NCBI GenBank assembly: GCA_916700875.1
Contig: CAKAKS010000067.1
Location: 6,204,909 to 6,268,908, forward strand
Origin: Sebastes aleutianus
Taxonomy: Eukaryota > Chordata > Actinopteri > Perciformes > Sebastidae
Direction of reading: 5' to 3'
DNA length: 64,000 bases
This document shows positions 46,401 to 53,102 of this stretch, piece by piece (the stretch's first letter is position 1; each line of letters begins with the position of its first letter). Both the position numbers and the translations under genes were made by a program. The notes below the pieces were generated by a model. The model searched no databases and was not told the origin of the DNA. It saw nothing but the letters and a program-made list of their open reading frames with translations.

Positions 46401-48543
46401 CGTTGCAGGTGGGGGCTACAGACAGATTTTTCGAACCCATTTGCCTGAAAAAGGTTGAAATTTGAATGTTTGATTTTGTTTGTGGTGAACACACACACAA
46501 AAAGAAAACTTACGTGATACAGGAAGGCTGGCATTAGTCTAATAAATCCCATGAAAAGACCAAAACCTGACTTTTCTACGCTGTCAGTGACACTCAGCTC
46601 CACTAGTCCCTAATAAGCAGCAACCTCCGGTGCTGAGAAATGACGCAAACGCAAAAGTGGCAAAAACTGCAGTTCCTCAAATGGCCACTTGAGGCTCCAA
46701 AAGCGAGTCCCTCCCCACAGACCCCCATATTAAAGTGCACAACTTTACAGCAGAAATAAACATGTTTACAGCCTGGTACAAAACCGGTTTTGGTGTCTAA
46801 AGCTAATATTCTGTTCATGACAACTGATAACAGGCTTGAACATGACTACGTGCTGGTTGTGATGTGTTTCCCCCTCTTCTCTCTTTCTCTGTCTCTCTCC
46901 CTGCAGTGGTTCAGGCCCCAGTCATTTCCCGCTGGGTGAGATCCAGCTGACAGTCAGACACAGCTCCCAGAGGAACAAACTCATCGTGGTCGTCCACGGC
47001 TGCAGGTACGGACCAATCAGAGTGAGGAGTTTCTTCCAAAAACAGTGAATGTTTTCACTCTCTAATAATATTCATTTGTTTTGCCTCCACAGAAACCTGA
47101 TAGCGTTCACTGACCACGGCTCAGATCCTTACGTCCGCCTCTACCTGCTTCCTGACAAACGGAGGTCGGGCCGAAGGAAAACTCACACATTCAAGAAAAC
47201 CCTCAACCCAGTTTACGATCAGACGTAAGTCCCGATGTTCTGCTGTCACTTGTGTTGTTGGACAACTTTGTTGTCAAACACTGTTGTGTTAGTTGCTGAT
47301 TATTGAGTAGAACTGTTGTCAGGGCCAGCTCCAACCCTTTTGGTGCCCTAATGGGGAGCACTTTCTTTTGGACTTTTTCAGACATTTTTATAAATATTTT
47401 TCAGCCTTTCTTCTGACATTTTTCGGAAAATTTCTCAGACATGTCGGACATTTCTTCTGGCTTTCTTTGGCTTTTTCGTTCCTTTTTTCTGTCTTTTTCC
47501 TGCCTTTCTTCGGCCTTTCTTTCGGACATTTATTCAGACATTTTTCAGACAATTTTTCAGACATGTCGGACATTTCTTCTGGCTTTCTTTGGCTTTTTTC
47601 TGACATTAATCAGCCTTTCTCCAGAAATGTTTTGGTCCTTTTTCAAATGTTTTTCAGCCTGTCTTCAGCCTTTTTTTCAGACATTTTTCAGATTTATTTA
47701 TTTTTTTCAGACTTTTTTCTGCCTTTTTTTGGGACATATGTCAGACTTAAATGTACCGTGTTCTCTTCCTGTCTCTGCCTACTCAGGTTTGAGTTCAGTG
47801 TTTCCCTCGTGGAGCTCCACAGGCGGACTCTGGATGTGGCAGTGAAGAACGGTGGAGGTCTGCTCTCCAAACACAAAGGCCTTCTGGGAAAGGTACGGAC
47901 TTTCACTGGGCTGGCAGATTGTAGACGTTAGTTTAAATCCTGAGGAACTCTCTTGAAATTAATGTATTTTACCCTGATAGAATTCTTTGTTTTATGGTTA
48001 ATTCTTATGGATTCAAATCTTGAGTTTTGATGATCTGTCAGTGCATTTAGAAACTTGAAATAGTATTTAATTTGCAGAAATATCTAGCCTGGACATGAAA
48101 CAATATTGTCATTTAATATATTAAATGTATGACGTCATTTAAATTCAGTCTTTATTTCTGCCAGTGAAGAGAACTCTGTTGCCTTTTCTCATCAGGTTCT
48201 GGTGGATTTGACCTATGAGGACTCCGCTAAGGGCTGGACACAATGGTTAGTCACTGATCTCCCACTTTATATTTATAAATAGCACAACAATCAAGTGAAA
48301 CAGCTCACACAATGCTCACTTTTGATGTATGATGTTCTGGTATTTGATCGCTAAAACTTGTTATGAACTCTGTGATTTGAATGAAATGCTGCTCTGGGAG
48401 TTTGATTAGAAGAATAAAACACTGATTTCAGAGACAGTTGAAGGAAAAGGAGGAAGCTGGCAGTTTCCAAAATAAAAGCCTCTTTCTCCTCCTGCAGGTA
48501 TGAGTTGAGCGAAGACGGCCTGGCGAAGCCCCACATGCTATAG
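9864..48543 (+). CDS. esyt2: Extended synaptotagmin-2 (22 exons in window, 5' end missing)
   Basis: Spliced gene span. Joining 22 exons keeps one open frame of about 772 residues ending in TAG at 48541-48543. Extended synaptotagmins sit in the endoplasmic reticulum, bind plasma-membrane phosphoinositides and Ca2+ through C2 domains, and transfer glycerolipids through the SMP domain. Domains seen, counted from the first in-window residue: SMP about 1-198 (motifs VERVEWLNK, MWPFICQF, LVLPNRI, QLAQLRFPMPKG), C2A about 199-331 (IHFIEAQDL, KSDPYG, FDEDTDKDDYLG), C2B about 332-488, disordered linker about 489-629 with the conserved KEPTPSIASDIS, and C2C about 630-772 with the basic stretch DKRRSGRRKTH. 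Paralogue choice rests on recalled ESYT2 sequence, the C2B insert exon and the linker motif; the fish a or b copy cannot be told. The N-terminal membrane hairpin exon was not found in 1-9863. Confidence 0.95.
11099..11719. mobile_element. Inverted-repeat element (TGACTACGTT ends)
   Basis: Outer ends TGACTACGTT and AAACGTAGTCA are inverted, and ATATTCTG/CAGAATAT motifs recur inside both halves. No coding capacity; target duplication not clear. Confidence 0.6.
12000..12021 (+). repeat. (TC)n microsatellite forming a polypyrimidine tract
   Basis: About 11 TC units directly before GTCTCCCTCAG, the acceptor of the exon at 12033. Confidence 0.9.
12033..12167 (+). CDS. esyt2: esyt2 exon: SMP domain
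   Basis: 135 bp, phase 0 at both ends. Encodes 45 residues including MWPFICQFVDKLFRETIEP and TFCFTKIDMGDK. The polypyrimidine tract of its acceptor is a (TC)n microsatellite. Donor is GTGATG. Confidence 0.95.
12250..12850 (+). repeat. Dispersed repeat family B, copy 1
   Basis: Shares GGGGGTCTTTAGTG, TACATCATCTGAAAGCTGGG, TCTAGTCATGAATCAGAAAT and GTGGCTGTAAAGTTTCATGA with 57721-58135, and an interior segment with 19241-19628 on the other strand. Confidence 0.6.
13436..13512 (+). CDS. esyt2: esyt2 exon: SMP domain
   Basis: 77 bp, entering in phase 0 and leaving with two bases of a Ser codon. Encodes PLRVNGVKVYTENVDKRQ followed by VIMDMQI. Acceptor TCTACAG, donor GTACAC. Confidence 0.95.
14050..14168 (+). 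repeat. GGGTTGCAACTAA-family repeat, copy 1 (truncated)
   Basis: Begins CAGGGTTTGCAACTAACAAT and contains AGTCTGTCGATTATTCTCTCG, the start of a repeat I recognise from teleosts. Ends before the next exon. Confidence 0.55.
14392..14464 (+). CDS. esyt2: esyt2 exon: SMP domain
   Basis: 73 bp, completes the split Ser codon and ends in phase 0. Encodes FVGNTEIDVDIKKFYCRAG and IKSIQ, typical SMP strand sequence. Acceptor CTTTCAG, donor GTAGTA. Confidence 0.95.
14631..14918 (-). repeat. GGGTTGCAACTAA-family repeat, copy 2
   Basis: Contains TTCTCTGGTTTCAGATTCCC, GGATATCTTTAGGTTTCGGG and CTGTTGGTTGTACAAAACAAG; reverse orientation to copies 1 and 3. Confidence 0.55.
15013..15285 (+). repeat. GGGTTGCAACTAA-family repeat, copy 3
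   Basis: Starts CTAGGGTTGCAACTAATGAT and includes TTGTCCGACCAACAGTCCAC, the complement of part of copy 2. Confidence 0.55.
16250..16407 (+). repeat. Dispersed repeat family A, fragment 1
   Basis: Shares CAGCTGTCAGTGTGTCAGTG and AAGTGGGCATGTCTGTAAAG with the full copy at 33429-34136. Confidence 0.65.
17245..17334 (+). CDS. esyt2: esyt2 exon: SMP domain
   Basis: 90 bp, phase 0 at both ends. Encodes LHGTVRVVMEPLLGDMPL and IGALSVFFLKKP, one of the best conserved parts of the lipid-binding groove. Acceptor CTTCCAG, donor GTGAGT. Confidence 0.95.
19241..19628 (-). repeat. Dispersed repeat family B, copy 2
   Basis: Reverse complement of the middle of copy 1: the segment with ACACCATAGAAAAAGCCATG and CCACATTAAGACACCAA matches. 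Truncated. Confidence 0.6.
20714..21165 (+). repeat. Dispersed repeat family A, 5' part
   Basis: Begins CTAGGGCTGTCAATCGATTA and runs to ACATATCTGGAGGTCAGAGG before breaking off. Confidence 0.7.
22488..22535 (+). repeat. (CAG)16 trinucleotide tract, intronic
   Basis: Sixteen uninterrupted CAG units in the 7.4-kb esyt2 intron, preceded by 150 bp of degenerate CTG/CTA-like triplets. Confidence 0.97.
23191..23655 (-). repeat. Dispersed repeat family A, 3' part, reverse
   Basis: Begins TAGGGCTGTCAACGTAATCA and carries the complement of AAGGGACCCCTTTGAAAATG and of the AAGTGGGCATGTC segment. Confidence 0.7.
24760..24815 (+). CDS. esyt2: esyt2 exon: SMP domain
   Basis: 56 bp, phase 0 in and two bases of an Asn codon out. 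Encodes LLDINWTGLTNMLDIPGV. It follows the longest intron in the window (about 7.4 kb). Acceptor CTTTCAG, donor GTAAGT. Confidence 0.95.
25100..25375 (+). pseudogene. Fragment of RecQ-like helicase dispersed repeat, copy 2
   Basis: Closely similar to 1-240, with MAAPEKVSVDAVASSLSELE; another frame continues LKAFLHGKDVFPLLPTGFGK, containing a Walker A-type TGFGK as in RecQ-family helicases. Stops and frame changes make it inactive. I recall similar truncated RecQ-like repeats in fish genomes. Confidence 0.6.
25473..26002. repeat. Common teleost repeat, near full-length
   Basis: Starts at CAGCAGGGGGCGACTCCTCT and ends at CACTTCTTATATGCAGTC. It contains AAGCAGGGGATGCTTTAGGG, AAGATGGCGACGGCCAAAAT and a CRE-like TGACGTCA. 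I recognise this sequence as a frequent fish repeat; its class is not clear to me. Confidence 0.6.
26523..26556. repeat. (CA)n microsatellite
   Basis: About 17 uninterrupted CA units in an esyt2 intron. Confidence 0.9.
27110..27463. mobile_element. Short inverted-repeat element (MITE-like)
   Basis: 354 bp between TTAAAGGTGCTCTGTGGAGT and the inverted ACTCCACAGGTTACCTTTAA. No coding capacity. The ends begin with TTAA. Confidence 0.7.
28024..28090 (+). repeat. Fragment of the TTATTACACGG family
   Basis: Contains GTTGAATACTCAATTATGAT and CACGGCGTTCTGCGGTCTGT, as in 8791-9353; the rest is missing. Confidence 0.6.
29080..29560. repeat. Dispersed repeat
   Basis: Contains TTCGTGTCCCGTGTGAAACC and TAACGAAGTAGTTTTGTTGCC, familiar from percomorph intergenic repeats. 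Class not determined. Confidence 0.45.
29605..29712 (+). repeat. LINE-tail-like repeat with GGAT tail
   Basis: Contains GACCGGTCCAGGGTGTACCC and GCTGGGATCGGCTCCAGC, ending in an ATGGATGGGTGGATGGA tail, the usual form of a common fish repeat with a microsatellite tail. Confidence 0.6.
29855..30100 (+). repeat. Dispersed repeat, possibly LINE 3' UTR
   Basis: Contains TGGTCCAATAGTTGCTGAG, GGATCACCAAAGTCATGAGG and ATATTTCAGTCTGGTGGACC, familiar from fish LINE-derived 3' sequence. Confidence 0.5.
30367..30399. repeat. (GT)n microsatellite
   Basis: About 16 GT units in an esyt2 intron. Confidence 0.9.
30832..30920 (+). repeat. tRNA-derived SINE head fragment
   Basis: An A-box-like TAGCTCACCTGG and B-box-like GGATCCAATCC are spaced as in a tRNA, followed by CGCGGCCCTTTGCTGCATGT, a phrase typical of teleost SINEs. 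It is not a working tRNA gene: arms do not pair fully and no body follows. Confidence 0.65.
31006..31231 (-). mobile_element. TTATTACACGG-family element, short copy
   Basis: Reverse-strand relative of 8791-9353 with two copies of the 20-bp unit. Its end is 86 bp before an esyt2 exon. Confidence 0.65.
31318..31438 (+). CDS. esyt2: esyt2 exon: end of SMP domain
   Basis: 121 bp, completes the Asn codon and ends in phase 0. Encodes GLCDNIIQDIIYSYLVLPNR then ITIPLVGEAQLAQLRFPMPK. A (TA)n tract and a mobile-element copy lie just upstream, and a (CA)n tract starts six bases into the next intron. Confidence 0.95.
31444..31482. repeat. (AC)n microsatellite at a splice donor
   Basis: About 19 AC units starting six bases after the exon end at 31438, so the donor GTAATA leads directly into the repeat. 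Confidence 0.92.
32762..32938 (+). CDS. esyt2: esyt2 exon: C2A domain, first part
   Basis: 177 bp, phase 0 at both ends. Encodes the start of C2A: GVLRIHFIEAQDLLGKDKF, KGKSDPYGVIQVG and HPKWNEVYE. Asp residues of Ca2+-binding loop 1 (EAQDL, GKDK) and the SDPY motif are present. Confidence 0.96.
33429..34136 (+). mobile_element. Dispersed repeat family A, near full-length copy
   Basis: About 708 bp between GGGCTGCCAATGGATTAA and AACTTTGACAGCTCTAAA, with inverted GGGCTGYCAA-like ends. No reading frame of note; a non-autonomous DNA element by structure. At least five other pieces lie in this window. Confidence 0.7.
34548..34630 (+). CDS. esyt2: esyt2 exon: C2A domain, Ca2+ loop 3
   Basis: 83 bp, phase 0 in and two bases of a Ser codon out. 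Encodes ALMYDHTGQNVEIELFDEDT then DKDDYLG, with the acidic loop-3 cluster expected of a Ca2+-binding C2 domain. Confidence 0.95.
34963..35011 (+). CDS. esyt2: esyt2 exon: C2A domain
   Basis: 49 bp, completes Ser and ends in phase 0. Encodes SLMIDVAELEKEQKVDE. Acceptor TTTTTCAG, donor GTAACC. Confidence 0.94.
35540..35716 (+). repeat. Dispersed repeat family A, 3' fragment
   Basis: Shares TATGATACCAGTATCTTCAC and AACCTAAAAATCACAAG with 33429-34136, then runs into a (TA)n tract. Confidence 0.6.
36031..36120 (+). CDS. esyt2: esyt2 exon: end of C2A
   Basis: 90 bp, phase 0 at both ends. Encodes WFVMEDVATGKLHLKLEWLS then LLPTPEKLDQ. Acceptor GTCTGCAG, donor GTACAG. Confidence 0.95.
36299..36394 (+). 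CDS. esyt2: esyt2 exon: start of C2B
   Basis: 96 bp, phase 0 at both ends. Encodes ALMSIKADRGQANDGLSSAL then LVVFLDSARNLP, the first C2B strand and loop 1. The next constant exon is over 7 kb away; this is the point where splice inserts enter C2B. Donor GTAAGT. Confidence 0.95.
37283..38230 (+). mobile_element. PIF/Harbinger-like element, degenerate
   Basis: Ends GTGTTCACACCAAGCGTGAAG and CTTCACGCTTTGTGTGAACGC are inverted. From 37430 it reads MEEITTSAALY and, after frame changes, LRKSQI and KTKRRRVWVNNITRQR, resembling the N terminus of fish Harbinger transposase genes. No catalytic domain remains. Confidence 0.65.
38305..38640 (+). repeat. GGGCTGTT-type dispersed repeat
   Basis: Contains AGGGCTGTTTATCGGCATTA and GGCGATACGATACGCATCAT, familiar from fish DNA-element relics. 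It ends before the candidate cassette exon. Confidence 0.45.
38815..38916 (+). CDS. esyt2: Candidate cassette exon in esyt2 (C2B loop 1 insert)
   Basis: Inferred from sequence only. An acceptor (pyrimidine-rich run then TCTGAAG) and a consensus donor (GTGAGT) bracket 102 bp that is open in phase 0 at both ends, matching the flanking constant exons. It would add 34 residues beginning SVFEGNLGSGYLKERRAAG and ending NTASLYRTLF inside C2B loop 1. I do not recognise the peptide as a known ESYT2 insert. Not counted in the 772-residue total; it could be a chance open stretch. Confidence 0.42.
39580..39770. repeat. TTAGTC-rich dispersed repeat fragment
   Basis: Repeated TTTTAGT/TTAGTC words with an inverted arrangement, like a common degenerate fish element. 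Weakly supported. Confidence 0.35.
40260..40810. repeat. Dispersed repeat
   Basis: Contains CACTAGGTGTCACTGACGAG, ACTTGTCAATAGGTCTGTGT and ACTACACCACGGTCATATGA. I recognise the first part as a common teleost repeat; the boundaries are approximate. Confidence 0.45.
41878..41940 (+). CDS. esyt2: esyt2 alternative exon: C2B insert of 21 residues
   Basis: 63 bp, phase 0 at both ends, encoding RNPLEFNQSGLRKTSVSKAI plus K. It matches in length and motif (NPLEFN, then KKT or RKT, then Ala and Lys) the known alternative insert of mammalian ESYT2, so it is probably a cassette exon. The acceptor is weak (ATCAAAG with an A-rich end after a GT-rich run), which fits optional use. Donor GTAACG. Confidence 0.85.
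42055..42325. mobile_element. Tc1/mariner-type deleted element
   Basis: Ends CACTGTATGGCCAAAAGTAT and TTGGCCATATAGTG are inverted, the ends of a well-known fish Tc1-like element. At 271 bp most of the interior is gone. Confidence 0.75.
44066..44140 (+). CDS. esyt2: esyt2 exon: C2B domain
   Basis: 75 bp, phase 0 at both ends. Encodes SGKKVTSDPSPFVQFTVGHK then SFDSK. It carries an Asp in the SDPSP motif, where my recollection of mammalian ESYT2 has Asn. Donor GTGAGA. Confidence 0.94.
44838..44924 (+). CDS. esyt2: esyt2 exon: C2B domain
   Basis: 87 bp, phase 0 at both ends. Encodes TRYKTNEPVWEEAFTFLVHN then PKSQELEVE, the standard central C2B strands. Acceptor CTTCCAG, donor GTACGG. Confidence 0.95.
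45045..45194 (+). CDS. esyt2: esyt2 exon: end of C2B
   Basis: 150 bp, phase 0 at both ends. Encodes VKDEKHECSLGTLTLPLSRL, then EAEDMTLNQRFPLKNSG and SLKMKMALR. Donor is GTAGGA, after the CGG (Arg) codon. Confidence 0.95.
45546..45967 (+). CDS. esyt2: esyt2 exon: C2B-C2C linker
   Basis: 422 bp, phase 0 in and two bases of an Asn codon out. About 141 residues starting VLCLDKNPSSDSTPSS. Mostly low-complexity Ser, Pro, Gly and Arg, so probably disordered and open to phosphorylation; it ends with the family-conserved KEPTPSIASDISNPYAAQEL and a Gln/Leu-rich stretch. The GGGRGGGRG run is a local feature. Donor GTATCT. Confidence 0.93.
46640..46820. repeat. Dispersed repeat
   Basis: Contains ACTTGAGGCTCCAAAAGCGA, CTTTACAGCAGAAATAAACA and TGTTTACAGCCTGGTACAAA, a familiar teleost repeat. 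It lies about 90 bp before an esyt2 exon. Confidence 0.5.
46907..47005 (+). CDS. esyt2: esyt2 exon: start of C2C
   Basis: 99 bp, completes the Asn codon and leaves two bases of Arg. Encodes GSGPSHFPLGEIQLTVRHSS then QRNKLIVVVHGC. Acceptor CCCTGCAG, donor GTACGG. Confidence 0.95.
47093..47224 (+). CDS. esyt2: esyt2 exon: C2C domain with basic patch
   Basis: 132 bp. Encodes NLIAFTDHGSDPYVRLYLLP then DKRRSGRRKTHTFKKTLNPV. The Lys/Arg cluster is the C2C surface known to bind plasma-membrane phosphoinositides. Donor GTAAGT. Confidence 0.96.
47365..47745 (+). repeat. Degenerate tandem array of TTTTTCAGACA-like units
   Basis: T-rich array in the intron before exon 47787. A longer block around TCAGACATGTCGGACATTTC occurs twice about 125 bp apart. 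A long open frame across it is a by-product of the repeat. Confidence 0.85.
47787..47892 (+). CDS. esyt2: esyt2 exon: C2C domain
   Basis: 106 bp, completes a Thr codon and ends in phase 0. Encodes FEFSVSLVELHRRTLDVAVK then NGGGLLSKHKGLLGK. Its intron carries an array of TTTTTCAG-like repeats ending about 50 bp before this acceptor (ACTCAG). Confidence 0.95.
48196..48245 (+). CDS. esyt2: esyt2 exon: C2C domain
   Basis: 50 bp, phase 0 in and two bases of Trp out. Encodes VLVDLTYEDSAKGWTQ. Acceptor CATCAG, donor GTTAGT. Confidence 0.94.
48498..48543 (+). CDS. esyt2: esyt2 terminal coding exon
   Basis: Completes Trp and encodes YELSEDGLAKPHML and a TAG stop, matching the family's short WYDLTEDG-type C terminus. 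Acceptor CCTGCAG. Confidence 0.94.
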
Positions 48544-51500
48544 ACGGCAACGACAGGAACCATCATCATCATTATTATCATCATCATCATCACTACCATC
48601 ATATCGCCACACTTCCACTTGAGTCTACATTACGGCTTTTTATTTTTTTCATTACGTGTAAGTGTAACAACAGGAAACAGAAAAGCAGCTTTTGACATTC
48701 ATTTAATCACATCAGTCGCAAGGCAAACCTCCCCTTTAAGAAGTGAAAGGCTGATAGACTAAAGGGAGTATACAAGATGTAGAATACTATATATCACACC
48801 ATGTACTGCTGTGGAAGTCTATATTCCATATTTATAGGAGAAACTATAACAGCTCTAGAGGAAGACAATCTATTTTTTTTTCGCTGTTGCAGCAGTTTCC
48901 TGCCTGGAGTTTCAGTAAAGAACAGCGATGTACAAGTTTGTAAATATAAACGATGATGCTGGATAAAACAGACGGGCGTGTTCTAGAGATAAGAGAGACG
49001 TGCGGTCTCTTATTTGGCCAAATGATTGTTTGTTTTATTTTATTTGATTCATTACTTCTTCTTTTTTTTTAAATGAAAAACATTCTGGACAAAGTTTCTG
49101 AAGTAGAGCAGGCGGGCGGTCGCAGGGAAAGACGCCACCAAAGAGACGAGTAGTATTTAACTTTCCCGCCCCTTCGTGGGTTTTGGTAACGCAGCTTCAC
49201 TCTGGTTTTATTCCACTGTAATAACGTGTGTATTAACCAAGTTATATACACAAACGAGTACCAGTTTGGTTAGTTCTCTTCCATCGTTGTTACACTGGAA
49301 TAAGGCTATTGTTAAGTGTTACCTGTTTGTTTTTTAAACTGAATATTTGCACATCTGTGTAGTTTTTTTTTTATCTGTTGGGGATCATCTTTACTCTTTA
49401 AACATTGCCTAAATTCCTCTAGGAGAAACAGTCTGTTCTAGTGAGTAACTCTCTCGTTTGAGATATTTATATTTCAAAATTTAAGTGTAAAGTCTTGAAA
49501 TAATATAGATAACCTTTCTTAAAAAAATAGTTTGACATTTAGGCTTTCACCTTCTTATTGAGAGTTAGATGAGTAGATGCCACTCTGTTGTCTGTCAGGT
49601 AACACGTGGCGTTCAAAGTCGGCTCAACGAGCAAGCGAGAGAGAGAGAGAGCTAGAGCTATAGGGTGAATGAAGAGAGGGAGCAGCATTAGTGAGAACAA
49701 AGCAGCGAATCAGAGAAATAAAATGTTATGTTCTGATTGTTTCACAGCGGTTATGTTCTATAGCACAAATAAACGCACTCACACCTCCGCTCAACCCAGT
49801 CATACATACACACCGATAGCAGCACACAGCGGAGAAGAGAGACGAACGGGAAACACAGATTAAACCACAGCGATGTAACAACCACGTTCTCCGCAGCTTT
49901 GTATCATACAGACGCTAAAGGGAACAAAGCGGCGCTATTTGACCCGGGAATGAGATCGGGTCGCACATACTGCTTATTGGCTGGGGGTTGCACCCCCACG
50001 TTGGGCCCAAAGGCTCTTTGCTGACGCCCAGAAACGTCCCGAACACAACAAACTAAGAAGAAACCGACACCACATCACACTTCTAGTGGGTCAGAAGTGA
50101 TGATTGAGAGGGATTAGTTTTGTATCAGTCAGACACATTTGATTTTTCTTTATATTTAACAGACAGAGTGTTATTGATCTACTCATCCAACTATTTCTAA
50201 GAAAACGAAAATAAGTGTATTTCCCAAACTATTCTTTTAAGTTAATACATGCATCAAATCAAACTGCAATTAAAATAAAGTGATGAAATTATCACCCACA
50301 TTTTCTTAATATATCTAAAGCCACTATGTTTAGAAGTTTTAAATCTTCCTCTTCAGCACCCTCCAGTGGTAACATTAAGAAAAGACCTCCTGTAAATTCT
50401 CAAATAAATTCTCAATATTTACCTCAATAGCAGAGAACAAGACGGTTATTTGGAATGACAACAGGATCCAAACGTTGTCATTATTAAACTTATGTGGCAT
50501 GGAGTTAAGTGTGCAGGAGTTGCCTTTTTTTCTTTATTGACCCAATCTTTTCATTTGAAACATCTGCAGTGGACAAACAGGAAGAGAAACAGAGAAACAA
50601 ATGTTGTGGAAATGTAAAGTATTATGCTGAATTCACCATATGAGTTTTTTTTTTTTTAAATAATTATTTACCACTTTTATATAAGATTTACACACGTGCA
50701 CAAACACTGAGATAAATAATCTGAAAGCATCACAAAAACTGCACCAGTTTTCACCTTGGGTTTCTGCAAACAAAAACATATGGATAATTGGAAAAATTCT
50801 ACAAATAGTGGCTTTAAAAAGTGCAAAAATTTGATTTGTGTTTGTTTGTTTGTTGCTGTTTCAGTGAGGCTGATATCAAGATGATTTCCACTTCAATCAT
50901 TCTGAGTTGTTCACCTTTTGTTTATGAATCAACTATTAGTCTTAACTTGTCATGAAGTGTCATTTTCAACATGCTGTTGTGTCTTTGTTGGAGTTTCACA
51001 CAAACTATGAAGCGAGACACACACTAGTGTTGAAAATGACATTTACTGTATCTTTGTTTTGTGTACGTATACTTTTTCCACGCACGTCATATCAAACACT
51101 GCTTTGACTTCACAGCACTTGCTCAGAATGGATTAATATCAAATAGAATACATAATGCTTGATATCAAACACATTTAGTAAACGCATATGTTATCTATGT
51201 AGCCCTTCAGAAGCCAAAGAGCAGCGATGTGTTGATACAGAGGAGGCTAGTGTGACCTTTGACCTTCAAAACATAATTATAGACTTTTGCCTTGTGTTCA
51301 CATCAAGAAAGTATTTTACACATATGTATGTAAACTGTGCCGTTCTGCATTTTATGTCTTTTAATGTTTTTTATTTGTTTTTCCACCCGCTTTGTCTCGT
51401 TCTGTGTTTTATTTTGTAAGAATCAAAGTCTGTAAGCCATTGGGTTTGAGAGCTATGACTCTGTGGTGGACTTCGTCCTCTGAAAGGCGGTTTGTTTTCT

Positions 51501-51660
51501 TCCGTCTTCTTAATTTATCTTGTGCCTTAAGATTCACACGACCCAGAGATATTTACATGTATAAAAAGAAGAACCAAGAAGATGCTTCAATAGTTTCCCA
51601 TGTTTCAGAATGTCTCCCAAATGTATTTTAAAACAAATAAAGAGCTTTATAGCAGCATGA
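48544..51660 (+). other. esyt2: Probable esyt2 3' UTR
   Basis: Follows the stop with no competing gene. AT-rich, few recognisable repeats apart from short runs. An AATAAA at 51636-51641 is a good polyadenylation signal; earlier candidates sit near 49767 and 50274. Extent is inferred. Confidence 0.45.
51636..51641 (+). terminator. Candidate polyadenylation signal
   Basis: AATAAA, about 3.1 kb after the esyt2 stop. Whether it is used cannot be seen from sequence alone. Confidence 0.4.
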
Positions 51661-53102
51661 AGCTGTACAGCACAATGGCTTCTGACCATTATTTATACAT
51701 TTTATCACTGCAGAGGCTTTAAGGTGGTGGTGGAGGATGATGCAGGGCTCGCTCGTGCTCATGCATGGCCTGAAAGTGGAGTGTTTGTTTTGATTTGTGA
51801 AACTTAACACAAATGATGTGCCGTTTCGTCTTCATTCAGTCGTCTATTTCTCACAGTGATCCATATGTGCTGGATAGCTAGACTTATTCTTTTTTAATCA
51901 TGAGACCGACTCCAGAGGCCCCAGCTTCAGAGGAAGAACAAATATAAGAACTATTCAGTTGGTATGGCTTACACTATTGATTACTCTGACCACGTTACAT
52001 GTAGATCAACCTCCACCCGGTACACTACAGCTGTGAACTGCTCAGTCCCAAACACCCTGCCAACCCATTCTCACCTCTCAGATCCTGGTTGGAGTAGAGG
52101 AGACTCAAGTTGTCTGCCTCGCTCTCACAGCAAGCCTTCATTGAGTCAAATTCTTTGCAGAAGAACAAGACCTTTACACGAGCTGAAAGCTTACCTGACA
52201 TGCTGCTAAAAACCAGCTATGAGGAGTTTACACCTGATATCACTGCTGATGAAACCTACAGGTCCCAGTGCTCCTGCCCGGGCCTGTACCAGGCCTAGAC
52301 CAGTGCAGTGTGGCAGGCCTGTGTTTCATATAGGGACATGACGGGAACGTGGTTTACGGGACTGTCCCCTTGGAACAGGAGGCTACCGGCCCAGCATCAC
52401 AAGACCCCTGTTTTTAATTTTGTTATTCCCTGAGACAACATTTTTTTTATTTTCTGTACTACATGAAGAAATGTACAGTAAAATCAATTATGTTCTTTAG
52501 CCATGGCTTTCTGTTTCAGATTTAATAATGCACACTTGGTGAACTTGTTTTGAGTTGATAAATGTGACGCACTAAATTTTGTATTGTACTCAACCAGTTC
52601 TCCAACCTGAACATCCATATACAGTATGTTGTTTGTCTCCACCCTCTGATAGTATACAACCCATAGCAGTGTTTGATTGGTTAGCGCCCCCACAGGCAGC
52701 GAGAGAAATTACACAATATACTACAGAACATTAAAATGTGCAAAATCACTGCTGCATTTGGGCTGTGACAATGCCATGGTGTAGCAACTCATAATGTAAT
52801 AACTGTGCATAATGTCATAATTAAAATGTAATAAAAGCTCATAATGTAATAAAACCATGAGCGCATAACATTAAACAGTTTTGTTCATTGTGAACGTTAT
52901 TACATTATAACTTAAGCCAAAAAAAGTTGAATATCATAAATTCAGCGCCCATTTTTAACATCTTAGTGCGTGAGAGGGACAGAGTTACTATGGGAGACAG
53001 GAGGATTAAAGGATGAGTTACTGCGCTAGAGTTATACTGGGCGAGAGAGGACGACTTACTATTACTACTATTACTACTATTACAAGTTACTACTACTAGT
53101 GT
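51661..53102. other. Intergenic region
   Basis: Apart from the protein-like stretch, it holds a set of ATAATGTAATAA-like words near 52790-52915 and (TACTAC)n near 53057-53097. Nothing else recognised. Confidence 0.5.
51904..52298 (+). pseudogene. Protein-like stretch: possible terminal exon or broken gene
   Basis: Two overlapping open frames look protein-like. One runs from 51904 and includes KNKYKNYSVGMAYTIDYSDH; the other, open through 52110-52298, includes NKTFTRAESLPDML, EEFTPDITADETYRSQCS and ends at TAG. A good acceptor (CTCGCTCTCACAG) before 52131 would give a 168-bp phase-0 exon of 55 residues. If both frames belonged to one protein there would be a frameshift near 52110-52140. I do not recognise the family, and no upstream exon was found on this strand. 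Confidence 0.35.

Larger units (their letters stand above)
44141..48497 (+). other. Short esyt2 introns of the C2B-C2C region
   Basis: Six of these introns exceed or approach 300 bp. A weak repeat (GGACCGGTGTGTAGCATTTT) lies near 44668; the others are described separately. Nothing else is seen in 45195-45545, 45968-46640 or 47893-48195. Confidence 0.5.

Noticed and set aside
47368..47931. 187-residue Phe/Ser-rich open frame
   Set aside because: It is made by the T-rich tandem array and then runs in another frame across the real exon at 47787.
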